DNA of 59,716 nucleotides from Sphingomonas endophytica (GTDB taxonomy: Bacteria > Pseudomonadota > Alphaproteobacteria > Sphingomonadales > Sphingomonadaceae): NCBI RefSeq assembly GCF_001476895.1, contig NZ_LDTB01000076.1:1-59716 (forward strand), written 5' to 3'. Both the position numbers and the translations under genes were made by a program. The notes beneath the pieces were generated by a model, which was not told where the DNA came from, ran no database searches, and saw only the letters and a list, made by a program, of their open reading frames with translations. Shown in pieces: positions 1 to 8,695 of the stretch; position 1 is the stretch's first letter; every line of letters starts with the position of its first letter.

Positions 1-2568
1 CAGCGCCTCGGCCGCGATCGCGCGCACGCGATCCTCGTCGTCCAGCACCAGCACCGTGCGCCCCGCCACGGACATCGACGGGGGGGGCTGTGCCGGCTCC
101 GCCGCCGTCGCCGCGACGCGCGCCGCACGCGGCAGGAATACGCTGACCACCGTCCCCTGCCCCTCGACGCTTTCGATCCGTACCCCGCCGCCCGATTGCT
201 TGGCGAAGCCATAGACCTGCGCCAGCCCCAGTCCGGAACCCTTGCCGACCTCCTTGGTGGTGAAGAACGGCTCGAACACGCGTGCCAGCACCGCCTCCGA
301 CATGCCGGTGCCGGTATCGGTCACCGCGACGCGCACGTAGTCGCCGGGCGGCGGCTCCTCGGGGGATCCCGGCGCGTCGCAGGTGACGTTGGCGGTGGAG
401 ACGGTCAGCGTGCCGCCGCCGGGCATGGCGTCGCGCGCGTTGATCGCCAGGTTGAGGATGATCAGCTCGATCTGCGTCGGATCGACCAGCGCGGGCCACA
501 CTTCCGCGTCCAGCCGCGTCGCGATCGCGATCGACCGTCCCAGGGTGCTGGCCAGCAACTCGGTCAGCCCGCCGACCGTCTCGTTCAGGTCGACCACCTT
601 GGCCTCCAGCCGCTGACGGCGCGAGAAGGCCAGCAATTGCGAGGTCAGCGTCGCGCCCCGCTCGGCGGCGATGCGGACATGCTCCAGCCGCTGCCGGACG
701 CGTTCGTCCTGCGCGGCCGCGGTCAGCGCATCGACATTGCCCAGCACGACCGTCAGCAGATTGTTGAAATCGTGCGCGACGCCCGACGTCAATTGCCCGA
801 TCGCCTCCAGCCGCTGCATCTGGTGCAGCGTTTCCTCGACCCGCTCGCGTTCGGCGATCTGACGCGTCAGCTCGGCGGTCCGCTCCGCCACGCGCGCCTC
901 CAGCCGCTCGCCCGCCAGATGCGCCTCGGTGACGTCGATCGCGCAGCTGGTATAGCCCTGGAAGGTCTCACCGACGAAACGCGGGCGCGCCTCGACGTGG
1001 AACCAGCGCTCCTCGCCATTATCGGTCATCAGCGGATAGTCGCCGTCCGCTCCGGCCGCGTGGCGCAACCACCCGTCCGCCTGCAGGGCGGATGGATCGT
1101 GGAAGCCCGGCCGCAGCAGATCCTGCCAGCCCCGTTCGACGATCCGTTCGACCGGCACGCCCAGGATCGTCTCGAACCCCTTGCTGGCGAAGGACACCCG
1201 CCCGTCCGGCTCGGTCATCCACACCAGCGCCGGCAGGCTGTCGGCGATCAGGCGGAACCGCTCCTCGCTCTCGCGGCGCGCCTCCGCCTGCAACTTGCGG
1301 GCGGTCACGTCGACCAGCGTGCCGATCACGCGGACGCAGCGATCCGCCTCGAAGATGCCGCGTCCCCGTGTCAGCAACCAGCGCATGTCCGCGCCGGCGG
1401 CCGGGAGCACGCGATATTCGACGTCGAAGCGCGCGCGCACCACCGGATCGATCGTCGCCTGGAACGACGCGCTCATCGCCGGACGGTCCTCGGGATGGAT
1501 CAGGGTGACGAACCCGGCCAGCGACTGCGGCGACACGTCCGCCGGCAGATTCAGCATCGTCAGCCCGCGTTGCGAACAATGGAAGCGGTCGGCGCGCATG
1601 TCATAGTCCCACGTCGCCACCTCCCCGGCCTCGGTCGCCTGTTCCAGAAAGGCGCGGCTTCGCGCCAGCGCCACCTCGGCATGATGGCGCTCGGTGCGAT
1701 CGATGCCCTCGATGAAGATCGAGGTCACGACATTCCGCTCGTCGACGATCGGCTGGCAGACGAAGTCGATCCAATAATCGCGCGTGACGCCGGGGGTGCC
1801 GGTCGGCAACCTGACGGGCATGTCGGTCCCATGGAACGGCTCGCGGGTGCGCACCACCTCGTCCAGCCGGGCGATGAAGCCCTGCGCCGCGACCTCCGGC
1901 AACACCTCGGCATAGCGTCGCCCGACCAGCGGACGGTCGCCGGTCATCCGGCGATAGGTCAGGTTGGCCAGCTCGATCACATAGTCCGGGACGCGCAGGA
2001 CCGCGATGAAGCCCGGCGTATGATCGAACATCTGCCGCAGCCGGCCGCGCTCGTCCGCCAGCCGTTCGACGGTCTGCATCCGCTCCGTCATGTCGGAGAT
2101 GATGCCCAGCACGCCGCCCACGCTGCCGTCGTCCAGCATCACCGCCGACAGCGACAGGTCGAAATGCAGCGCGATATGCTGCCCGTCACGCTCGATGTCG
2201 AACCGGCGGTTGCTGGCCGACAGCGTCTCGGAGGTTTCGAAGACGCGGTCGACCATCGCCGCGACCTCGGTCCAGGCGCGGTGCCAGCGCACGTCGGCGG
2301 GCTGCGCCAGCGCGGCGGGATGCCGGTCGTGCAACAGCGTGGAATAGGCGTCGTTATAGAAGACCAGCCGCTCCGCGCCCCAGAACAGCACGATCTGCGC
2401 TCCCGCCGGCAACAACAGGCGCAGCGTGTCGTGCAAGGCGCGCGGCCAGTGCTCCGGCGGGCCCAGCGGCGACCGCGACCAGTCTGCGTCCCGCAGCAGC
2501 CGTCCGACCTCTCCTCCACGCGCGAACGGCGATTCGGCCCGGGACGCGGAAGAAAATGGCAAGTTCAT
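1..2568 (-). CDS. PAS-rich hybrid sensor histidine kinase (C-terminus cut by window edge)
   Basis: The minus-strand frame is open from an ATG at 2568 to the window edge (856 codons), so the C-terminus is missing. It reads as an N-terminal PAS-like region (about residues 20-165), two or three further PAS/PAC blocks (to about 560), a HisKA segment with the phosphoacceptor motif AHDFNN (His about 599), an HATPase_c domain with NARDAMPGGG and GSGLGLAQVYGF, and the start of a receiver domain (VLVLDDED, about residue 840). I see no membrane segment, so a soluble cytoplasmic sensor is likely. Family knowledge: such kinases autophosphorylate on His and pass phosphate to their own receiver. The signal is unknown. 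It is divergent from nadE with 75 bp between starts. A 795-codon open frame on the opposite strand is a GC-driven shadow. Confidence 0.9.
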   Translation of the reverse strand, partial: MNLPFSSASRAESPFARGGEVGRLLRDADWSRSPLGPPEHWPRALHDTLRLLLPAGAQIVLFWGAERLVFYNDAYSTLLHDRHPAALAQPADVRWHRAWTEVAAMVDRVFETSETLSASNRRFDIERDGQHIALHFDLSLSAVMLDDGSVGGVLGIISDMTERMQTVERLADERGRLRQMFDHTPGFIAVLRVPDYVIELANLTYRRMTGDRPLVGRRYAEVLPEVAAQGFIARLDEVVRTREPFHGTDMPVRLPTGTPGVTRDYWIDFVCQPIVDERNVVTSIFIEGIDRTERHHAEVALARSRAFLEQATEAGEVATWDYDMRADRFHCSQRGLTMLNLPADVSPQSLAGFVTLIHPEDRPAMSASFQATIDPVVRARFDVEYRVLPAAGADMRWLLTRGRGIFEADRCVRVIGTLVDVTARKLQAEARRESEERFRLIADSLPALVWMTEPDGRVSFASKGFETILGVPVERIVERGWQDLLRPGFHDPSALQADGWLRHAAGADGDYPLMTDNGEERWFHVEARPRFVGETFQGYTSCAIDVTEAHLAGERLEARVAERTAELTRQIAERERVEETLHQMQRLEAIGQLTSGVAHDFNNLLTVVLGNVDALTAAAQDERVRQRLEHVRIAAERGATLTSQLLAFSRRQRLEAKVVDLNETVGGLTELLASTLGRSIAIATRLDAEVWPALVDPTQIELIILNLAINARDAMPGGGTLTVSTANVTCDAPGSPEEPPPGDYVRVAVTDTGTGMSEAVLARVFEPFFTTKEVGKGSGLGLAQVYGFAKQSGGGVRIESVEGQGTVVSVFLPRAARVAATAAEPAQPPPSMSVAGRTVLVLDDEDRVRAIAAEAL

Positions 2569-2643
2569 CGACAGCCGGTCTAATACAGGCTGCGAATTTG
2601 GAACAGTTGGCAAAGCCGGAATTTCATCGGTATCCCGGCGGTC

Positions 2644-4680
2644 ATGAACCCGGCCTTCCGCTCCATTCACCACCACGGCCTCTTGCGGGTCGCCGCCGCG
2701 ACACCGCTGGCGACCGTCGGTGATCCGGCCGCGAACGCGGCGGCGACGATCGCGATCGCGCGACAGGCGGATGAGGCGGCGGTCGATCTGGTCGTCTTTC
2801 CCGAACTGAACCTCAGCAGTTACGCCATCGACGACCTGCACCTGCAATCCGCCCTGCAGCGCGCGACCCTGCAGGCGGTGGCGGCGGTCGCGGCGGCGAG
2901 CGCCGATCTGCGCCCGGTGCTGCTGGTCGGCGCCGCACTGGAGCGTGGCGGCCGGCTGTACAATTGCGCCATCGCCATCGCGCGCGGCCGCGTGCTGGGC
3001 GTGGTGCCGAAGACCTTCCTCCCCAATTATCGCGAATATTACGAGAAGCGCTGGTTCGCGAGCGGCATGGGCCTCGCCGGCCTGACGATGGCGCTGAACG
3101 GCGAAGAAGTCCCGTTCGGCGCCGACCTGATCTTCGCCGCCAGCGACCTGCCGCACTTCGTCTTCCATGCGGAAATCTGCGAGGATTACTGGGCGCCCAC
3201 CCCGCCCTCGACCCACGGCGCGCTGGCGGGGGCGCTGATCTGCGCGAACCTGTCCGCCTCCAACGTCGTTATCGGCAAGTCGCGGGAGCGGATGATGCTG
3301 TCCGCCTCGCAATCCGCGCGCGCCGCCTGCGCCTATGTCTATTCCGCCGCCGGGCCGGGGGAGAGCACCACCGACCTCGCATGGGATGGTCAGGGGACGA
3401 TCCACGAACTCGGCGAACTGCTGGCGCAGTCGGAACGATTCTCGCACGACCCCGGTCTGATCATCGCCGACGTGGATGCCGAACGGCTGGTGCAGGAACG
3501 GCTGCGCAACGGCACCTTCAATGACGCCGCGATCCACGCCGGTCACCCTGAAACCCGCTTCCGCCGCATCGCCTTCGCGCACCGGCCCGACTTCGCCGAC
3601 GTCGGCCTCCACCGCGAGCTACGCCGCTTCCCGTTCGTACCCAACACGCCCGGCAAGCTGGACGAGGATTGCTACGAAGCCTTCAACATTCAGGTCGAGG
3701 GGATCGCCAAGCGCCTCGTCGCCGCGCGCGCGAAGCGACTGGTGATCGGCGTGTCGGGCGGGCTGGACAGCACCCATGCGCTGATCGTCGCCGCCAAGGC
3801 GCTCGACCGGCTCGACCGCCCACGCACCGACATCCTCGGCATCACCATGCCAGGCTTCGCGACCAGCGAGGGGACGAAGGGCAATGCGTGGAAGCTGATG
3901 CGCGCGCTCGGCATCACCGCCGAGGAGATCGACATCCGCCCCGCCGCGACGCGGATGCTGGAGGACATGGGCCATCCGTTCGGGCGCGGCGAGCCGGTCT
4001 ATGACGTCACGTTCGAGAATGTGCAGGCGGGGCTGCGCACCGATTATCTGTTCCGCATCGCCAACCAGCGCGACGGGATCGTCGTCGGCACCGGCGACCT
4101 CAGCGAACTGGCGCTCGGCTGGTGCACCTATGGCGTCGGCGACCAGATGAGCCATTACGCCGTCAACGCGGGCGTGCCCAAGACGCTGATCCAGTTCCTG
4201 ATCCGCTGGGCGATCGGCACCGATCAATATGATCGCGAAACCGACGCGGTGCTGGAAGCGATCCTGGGTCAGGAGATCAGCCCCGAACTGGTCCCCGGCG
4301 AGGAGATGCAGAGCACCGAGAGCAAGATCGGTCCATACGCGCTCAACGACTTCTTCGCGCATTACGTGATCCGCCACGGCCTCGCGCCCTCGAAGATCGC
4401 CTTCCTCGCCTGGCACGCATGGCACGACGCCAGCGCGGGCCGCTGGCCGCTCGGTTATCCGGAGACGGCCCGCACCGCCTATGATCTGGAGACGATCAGG
4501 ACGTGGCTGGAACGCTTTCTCGTGCGCTTCTTCCAGACCAGCCAGTTCAAGCGGTCGGCGATCCCCAACGGGCCGAAGGTATCGGCCGGCGGCGCACTGT
4601 CCCCACGCGGCGACTGGCGCGCGCCCTCTGACGGCACGGCTGCGGCGTGGCTGGCGGAACTGGCGGTCAATGGCCCCTGA
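2644..4680 (+). CDS. nadE: Glutamine-dependent NAD(+) synthetase
   Basis: This 678-residue two-domain enzyme makes NAD+ from deamido-NAD+, ATP and glutamine. The N-terminal nitrilase-type glutaminase shows the Glu-Lys-Cys triad: E54 in [10 protein letters not shown]123 in [17 protein letters not shown] and C179 in AEICEDYW. The C-terminal synthetase has the ATP pyrophosphatase P-loop VSGGLDST at about residues 370-377 and the conserved [16 protein letters not shown] stretch. The length matches the long glutaminase-fused form known from Mycobacterium rather than the short ammonia-dependent enzyme. The ATG at 2644 has no strong Shine-Dalgarno sequence but is the first start that keeps the whole nitrilase domain. 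It is divergent from the hybrid kinase and appears monocistronic. Confidence 0.95.
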   Translation: MNPAFRSIHHHGLLRVAAATPLATVGDPAANAAATIAIARQADEAAVDLVVFPELNLSSYAIDDLHLQSALQRATLQAVAAVAAASADLRPVLLVGAALERGGRLYNCAIAIARGRVLGVVPKTFLPNYREYYEKRWFASGMGLAGLTMALNGEEVPFGADLIFAASDLPHFVFHAEICEDYWAPTPPSTHGALAGALICANLSASNVVIGKSRERMMLSASQSARAACAYVYSAAGPGESTTDLAWDGQGTIHELGELLAQSERFSHDPGLIIADVDAERLVQERLRNGTFNDAAIHAGHPETRFRRIAFAHRPDFADVGLHRELRRFPFVPNTPGKLDEDCYEAFNIQVEGIAKRLVAARAKRLVIGVSGGLDSTHALIVAAKALDRLDRPRTDILGITMPGFATSEGTKGNAWKLMRALGITAEEIDIRPAATRMLEDMGHPFGRGEPVYDVTFENVQAGLRTDYLFRIANQRDGIVVGTGDLSELALGWCTYGVGDQMSHYAVNAGVPKTLIQFLIRWAIGTDQYDRETDAVLEAILGQEISPELVPGEEMQSTESKIGPYALNDFFAHYVIRHGLAPSKIAFLAWHAWHDASAGRWPLGYPETARTAYDLETIRTWLERFLVRFFQTSQFKRSAIPNGPKVSAGGALSPRGDWRAPSDGTAAAWLAELAVNGP

Positions 4681-4744
4681 CCAGCGATCTGTCCTACGGC
4701 ACGCGACCGGTGATATGATCCGTTCGGCTCTTTGACATCGTCGG

Positions 4745-4795
4745 TCTCAACATTCGCCTTGCCCCCGCTATCGTCTCAACATTCGCAACATTCGC
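4745..4795 (+). repeat. Short direct repeats (CAACATTCGC) upstream of the Tat-SDR gene
   Basis: TCTCAACATTCGC occurs at 4745-4757 and again at 4774-4786, a 29-bp period, and AACATTCGC follows at 4787-4795. They lie in the 177-bp gap between nadE and the Tat-SDR, just downstream of a TTGACA (4732-4737). Repeats in this position could be regulator binding sites. Further down, GGACA (4804) and CGTT (4825) are 16 bp apart, a weak resemblance to the EcfG general-stress promoter GGAAC-N16/17-CGTT. No function is demonstrated. Confidence 0.4.
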
Positions 4796-4857
4796 GTCGG
4801 CACGGACACAGCGCCGCGCTCACCCGTTCGGGCGAAAACCCTCGGGAGAACAGCGAA

Positions 4858-5850
4858 ATGGACGACCAAGGCACCACGCGCCGCACGATCCTGGGCGGGG
4901 CGGCCGCCGCCGCCGGACTCGGCCTCGCGCCGGGCGCCGCCGCCGCGCAGACCGGCACCGCCGCCCCCGCACAGCTTCGCGACCCGCGCACCAAATACAC
5001 CAGCCAGCCCTTCCCCGAACAACGCCAGCCTTGGCCCGCGCTTCAGGGCAAGATGACCCCGCGCCCCGACAGCGGCGAAACCAGCTATCGCGGCTCGGGG
5101 CGGCTCGCCGGCCGCAAGGCGCTGGTGACGGGCGGCGACAGCGGCATCGGCCGCGCCGCCGCGATCGCCTTCGCCCGCGAGGGCGCGGACGTGGCGATCA
5201 ACTACTATCCCACCGAGGAACCCGACGCGCGAGAGGTCAAGGCGCTGATCGAACAGGCCGGGCGCAAGGCGGTGCTGCTCCCCGCCGACATCCGCACCGA
5301 AAAGGCGTGCACGAAGCTGGTGACGGACGCGGTGCGGCAATTGGGCGGGCTGGACCTGCTGGTCAACAACGCCGCCTATCAGCAAAGCAAGGCCGACATT
5401 TCGGAGATTACCGACGAACAGATGGTCCGCACCTTCGAGACGAACATCTTCGCCATGTTCCGCATCTGCAAGGCCGCGATCCCGTCGATGCCGGCCGGGT
5501 CGGTCATCATCAACACCGGCTCGGTCAACAGCTACGATCCCGGTGAGGAGTTGCTCGATTACGCCAGCACCAAGGGCGCGATCCTGATCTTCACCAAGGG
5601 GCTGGCCAAGCAGCTCGCGAAGAAAGGCATTCGCGTCAACATGGTCGCGCCCGGTCCGATCTGGACGCCGTTGCAGGTCGCGGGCGGCCAATTGCCGGGC
5701 ACGATGGGCGAGTTCGGGCAGTACACGCCGCTCGGCCGCGCGGGCCAGCCGGCGGAACTGGCGCCGCTGTACGTCGCGCTGGCGGAGGACGGCACCAGCT
5801 TCTCCACCGGCACCGCCGTCGGTGCGCATGGCGGCAAGGGTAATCCGTAA
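4858..5850 (+). CDS. Tat-exported YghA-like short-chain dehydrogenase
   Basis: This is a classical SDR of 330 residues. A twin-arginine signal sits at residues 6-14 (TTRRTILGG) before an alanine-rich stretch, so export of the folded, cofactor-loaded enzyme to the periplasm is predicted. The Rossmann motif TGGDSGIG is at about 92-99, NNA follows, and the catalytic pair is Y235/K239 in YASTK. The mature part resembles E. coli YghA, including the pre-Rossmann segment ending KMTPRPDSGETSYRGSG. I chose ATG 4858 because a Shine-Dalgarno-like GGGAGAA lies about 10 nt upstream and the Tat signal then sits at the N-terminus; the frame stays open upstream to a TTG at 4732. Substrate unknown. It is followed by a hairpin repeat and then stress-type genes on the same strand. 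Confidence 0.88.
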   Translation: MDDQGTTRRTILGGAAAAAGLGLAPGAAAAQTGTAAPAQLRDPRTKYTSQPFPEQRQPWPALQGKMTPRPDSGETSYRGSGRLAGRKALVTGGDSGIGRAAAIAFAREGADVAINYYPTEEPDAREVKALIEQAGRKAVLLPADIRTEKACTKLVTDAVRQLGGLDLLVNNAAYQQSKADISEITDEQMVRTFETNIFAMFRICKAAIPSMPAGSVIINTGSVNSYDPGEELLDYASTKGAILIFTKGLAKQLAKKGIRVNMVAPGPIWTPLQVAGGQLPGTMGEFGQYTPLGRAGQPAELAPLYVALAEDGTSFSTGTAVGAHGGKGNP

Positions 5851-5865
5851 CCCCCCGCCCTTGCC

Positions 5866-5957
5866 GTCATTCCCGCGCAGGCGGGAATCCAGAACCTCTG
5901 ACGTGCCGGCTCACGCGGAAACCTGCGCGTCTGGATCCCCGCCTGCGCGGGGATGAC
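5866..5957. repeat. Intergenic hairpin repeat, GTCATTCCCGCG family (copy 1)
   Basis: The 5' end GTCATTCCCGCGCAGGCGGG and the 3' end CCCCGCCTGCGCGGGGATGAC are near-perfect inverted copies, and each arm also contains its own small palindrome. The element sits between the Tat-SDR stop and the SRPBCC gene. Related elements occur at 19193-19275 and 38263-38356. Such dispersed imperfect palindromes are common in sphingomonad intergenic DNA. The role (terminator, RNA stabiliser or non-autonomous mobile element) is not shown. Confidence 0.75.
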
Positions 5958-6004
5958 GGTAAGGCCAACCTGACTGACCCACATCAAGCCGCTGGTTTTT
6001 CTTC

Positions 6005-6030
6005 GGAACGCCCTCACCCGACCAGCCATT
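6005..6030 (+). promoter_or_regulatory. Possible EcfG-type stress promoter
   Basis: GGAAC at 6005-6009 matches the -35 of alphaproteobacterial EcfG promoters. CATT at 6027-6030, 17 bp on, differs from the consensus CGTT by one base. It lies 27 bp before the SRPBCC start. The downstream products are of types seen in general stress regulons, which is the only other support. Confidence 0.25.
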
Positions 6031-6056
6031 GACCGCGCGACAGGAAAGGAGCCGAC

Positions 6057-6584
6057 ATGGCCGATGACGCCCCTCTTGCCGCCACCAAGAACGACAAGCC
6101 GACCGGGCTCGCCGCGCGCGCGGTGACGATCAATTTGCCCGTCGACGAGGTCTATTCCCGCTTCCGCGACTTCGCTGCCTGGCCCTCCTTCATGGAGAAT
6201 GTCGTCCGCATCGACGTGCTGGACGAGCGCCGCTCGCACTGGGTGGTGAAGGCGCCCATGAAGGGCAGCGTCGAATGGGACGCACGCATCACCGAGGAAG
6301 TGCCGGGAAAATCGCTCGCCTGGGAAAGCGAACCGGGTGCGGAGGTGCCCAATCGCGGCCATGTCACCTTCCGCGACGCCGGTGCGCGCGGGACGGTGGT
6401 GGTCGTAACCATCGACTATGATCCGCCCGGCGGCGTGATCGGCAAGGTGATCGCCAAGATGTTCCAGCGCGAGCCCGCCATTCAGGCGCGCCGCGACCTG
6501 CGCCGCTTCAAGCAATTGCTGGAAACCGGCGAGATCGCCACCCCGGCGATGAACGCGAAACAATTCGAGGAGATGGGGCTGTGA
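6057..6584 (+). CDS. SRPBCC-fold (polyketide cyclase/dehydrase-like) protein
   Basis: This 175-residue soluble protein has the START/Bet v1 helix-grip pattern: an N-terminal strand ([18 protein letters not shown]), the W-PSFMENVV helix, a [17 protein letters not shown] strand and a C-terminal helix. Members bind hydrophobic ligands or act as cyclases; the ligand here cannot be read. A strong Shine-Dalgarno (AGGAAAGGAG) precedes ATG 6057. The stop TGA overlaps the GTG start of the next gene (GTGA), so the two are translationally coupled. In other proteobacteria this family often sits beside zinc alcohol dehydrogenases and short-chain dehydrogenases, as here. Confidence 0.85.
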   Translation: MADDAPLAATKNDKPTGLAARAVTINLPVDEVYSRFRDFAAWPSFMENVVRIDVLDERRSHWVVKAPMKGSVEWDARITEEVPGKSLAWESEPGAEVPNRGHVTFRDAGARGTVVVVTIDYDPPGGVIGKVIAKMFQREPAIQARRDLRRFKQLLETGEIATPAMNAKQFEEMGL

Positions 6585-7756
6585 AAGCCATCGCCTGGCA
6601 CGGCAAGCATGACGTGCGCGTCGACACCGTCGACGATCCCGGCATCGTCAATCCGCGCGACTGCATCATCAAGGTGACGTCCACCGCGATCTGCGGCTCG
6701 GACCTCCACCTGTACGACGGCTACATCCCGACAATGCAGTCGGGCGACATCCTGGGCCATGAATTTATGGGCGAGGTGGTCGAGGTCGGCGCGAAATCGA
6801 CGCTGAAGAAGGGCCAGCGCGTCGTCGTTCCCTTCACCATCTCGTGCGGCAGCTGCTATCATTGCACGAAGCAGCAATTCTCCGCCTGCGACAACGGCCT
6901 GCCCGCCGACAATCAGGATATCGCGCAGGAACTCTATGGCCAGCCGATGGCCGGGCTGTTCGGCTACAGCCACATGACCGGCGGCTATGCGGGCGGGCAG
7001 GCGGAATATGTCCGCGTGCCGTTCAGCGACGTCGGCCCGATCGTCATTCCCGACGGCGTCGAGGACGAGAAGGTGCTGTTCCTGTCGGACATCCTGCCGA
7101 CCGGCTGGATGGCGGCGGAGAATGCCGACATCGAACCGGGCGATACGGTCGCCGTCTGGGGCTGCGGCCCGGTCGGACTGTTCGCGATCCAGTCGGCGTT
7201 CCTGCTGGGAGCCGAGCGCGTGATCGCGATCGACCATTTCCCCAACCGCCTGAAACTGGCGGCGAAGTTCGGCGCAGAGACGATCAATTTCGAGGAAAGC
7301 GCGGTCTATGAGGCGCTGATGGTGATGACCGGCGGGATCGGCCCCGACGCGGTGATCGACAGCGTCGGGCTGGAAGCACACGGCTTCTTCGTCGACAACG
7401 TTCTCGACCAGATCAAGGTCTCGACCTTCACCGGCACCGACCGCGCGCACGCCAATCGTCAGGCGATCATCGCCTGCCGCAAGGGCGGTCGCGTGTCGAT
7501 GCCGGCGGTCTATGGCGGGTTCGTCGACAAATGGCCGCTGGGCGCGTTCATGGAAAAGGGCCTGACGCTCAAGACCGGGCAAACCCACGTCCAGCGCTAC
7601 CTCAAGCCGCTGCTGACCGCGATCCTCGAGGAGAAGATCGACACGACCTTCCTCATCTCGCACCGCCTGCCGCTGGAACAGGGGCCGGAGGGGTATCGCA
7701 TGTTCCACGACGAGCAGAACGAGGTGACGAAGATCGTGCTGAAACCGGGGATGTAA
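6581..7756 (+). CDS. Zinc-dependent alcohol dehydrogenase (formaldehyde-dehydrogenase-like MDR)
   Basis: This 391-residue medium-chain dehydrogenase/reductase starts at GTG 6581, overlapping the upstream stop by 4 bp. Catalytic zinc ligands are visible in [11 protein letters not shown] and [12 protein letters not shown]. The structural-zinc cysteine cluster CGSCYHC...C follows at about residues 89-105. The NAD-binding fold carries [15 protein letters not shown]. The insertion between catalytic and cofactor domains and the late [11 protein letters not shown] motif fit the glutathione-independent formaldehyde-dehydrogenase-like subgroup. The true alcohol or aldehyde substrate cannot be read from sequence. 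It is coupled to the SRPBCC gene and is followed by a second hairpin-repeat family. Confidence 0.9.
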   Translation: MKAIAWHGKHDVRVDTVDDPGIVNPRDCIIKVTSTAICGSDLHLYDGYIPTMQSGDILGHEFMGEVVEVGAKSTLKKGQRVVVPFTISCGSCYHCTKQQFSACDNGLPADNQDIAQELYGQPMAGLFGYSHMTGGYAGGQAEYVRVPFSDVGPIVIPDGVEDEKVLFLSDILPTGWMAAENADIEPGDTVAVWGCGPVGLFAIQSAFLLGAERVIAIDHFPNRLKLAAKFGAETINFEESAVYEALMVMTGGIGPDAVIDSVGLEAHGFFVDNVLDQIKVSTFTGTDRAHANRQAIIACRKGGRVSMPAVYGGFVDKWPLGAFMEKGLTLKTGQTHVQRYLKPLLTAILEEKIDTTFLISHRLPLEQGPEGYRMFHDEQNEVTKIVLKPGM

Positions 7757-7776
7757 GCGTTCTCGCCGCTCACGCA

Positions 7777-7880
7777 CCGTTCGTCCTGAGGAGAGGCTGA
7801 GCTTGTCGAAGCCTCGTCTCGAAGGACCGATGCTTCGAGACGGCCTTTCGACAGGCTCAATGCCTCCTCAGCACGAACGG
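7777..7880. repeat. Intergenic inverted repeat, CTTGTCGAAG family
   Basis: The outer arms CCGTTCGTCCTGAGG (7777-7791) and CCTCAGCACGAACGG (7866-7880) are inverted copies. Inside them GCTTGTCGAAGC and GCTTCGAGACGGCC / CTTTCGACAGGC continue the dyad. It fills the gap between the alcohol dehydrogenase stop and the next SDR. The sequence is unrelated to the GTCATTCCCGCG family, so at least two repeat families exist in the window. As RNA it would form a long hairpin. Confidence 0.75.
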
Positions 7881-7900
7881 ATCAGCAAAAGGATTAGGTT

Positions 7901-8686
7901 ATGCCCAACCCCTTCGCCATCATCACCGGCGCCTCGACCGGCATCGGCTTCGAACTCGCCACGCTCGCGGCGCAGAACGGCTACGACATCCTGGTCGTCG
8001 CCGACGAACCGCTGATCGACGCCGCCGCTGCCGACTTCAAACAATTCGGCACACAGGTGCAGTCGGTCGAAGCCGATCTCTCCACGATCGAGGGCGTCGA
8101 CACATTGCTCGCCGCTGCCGGAGACCGCCCGATCGACCTGCTCTGCGCTAATGCCGGCAAGGGGCTGGGCCGCGCGTTCCTAGATCAGGATGTCGCCGAC
8201 TGGCGGCGCGTGGTCGACACCAACATCACCGGCACGCTCTATCTGCTCCAGAAGGTGCTGCGCCAGATGACCGAGCGGCATCAGGGCAAGGTGCTGGTCA
8301 CCGGTTCGATCGCCGGGTTCATCCCGGGAAGCTTCCAGGCGGTCTACAACGGCACCAAGGCGTTCGTGGACTCCTTCACCGATGCCTTGCGCGACGAATT
8401 GAAGGATCATGAGGGGATCACCCTCACCACGCTGATGCCCGGCCCGGTCGATACCGAATTCTTCGACCGTGCCGACATGATGGACACCGATGTCGGCACC
8501 TCCGATACGAAGTCCGATCCGGCCAAGGTGGCGCAGGACGGCTGGGACGCGCTGATGGCGGGCAAGCATTCGATCGTCTCGGGCTGGAAGAACAAGCTGC
8601 AGGTCGCCGCCGCGCATATCCTGCCGCCGGAAGTGACCGCGCACCAGCACCGCAACATGGCCGAACCGGGCACCGCGAAGAAGTAG
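7901..8686 (+). CDS. Short-chain dehydrogenase/reductase, cytoplasmic
   Basis: This 261-residue SDR has the cofactor motif TGASTGIGFELA at about residues 8-19, NAGKG for the NNAG position, and the catalytic Ser-Tyr-Lys in TGSIAG and YNGTKAF. There is no signal sequence. ATG 7901 follows an AAAGGA ribosome-binding site. It belongs to the YqjQ/DltE-like NAD(P)-dependent group by general appearance; substrate unknown. It ends 9 bp before the convergent regulator gene. Together with the two upstream oxidoreductases and the SRPBCC protein it forms a plus-strand redox cluster. Confidence 0.87.
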   Translation: MPNPFAIITGASTGIGFELATLAAQNGYDILVVADEPLIDAAAADFKQFGTQVQSVEADLSTIEGVDTLLAAAGDRPIDLLCANAGKGLGRAFLDQDVADWRRVVDTNITGTLYLLQKVLRQMTERHQGKVLVTGSIAGFIPGSFQAVYNGTKAFVDSFTDALRDELKDHEGITLTTLMPGPVDTEFFDRADMMDTDVGTSDTKSDPAKVAQDGWDALMAGKHSIVSGWKNKLQVAAAHILPPEVTAHQHRNMAEPGTAKK

Positions 8687-8695
8687 GCCCGGCGC

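Noticed and set aside
196..2583. 795-codon plus-strand open frame
   Set aside because: It is antisense to the hybrid kinase, whose PAS, HisKA and HATPase motifs are unmistakable; the composition is the Arg/His/Gln-rich shadow expected at high GC.
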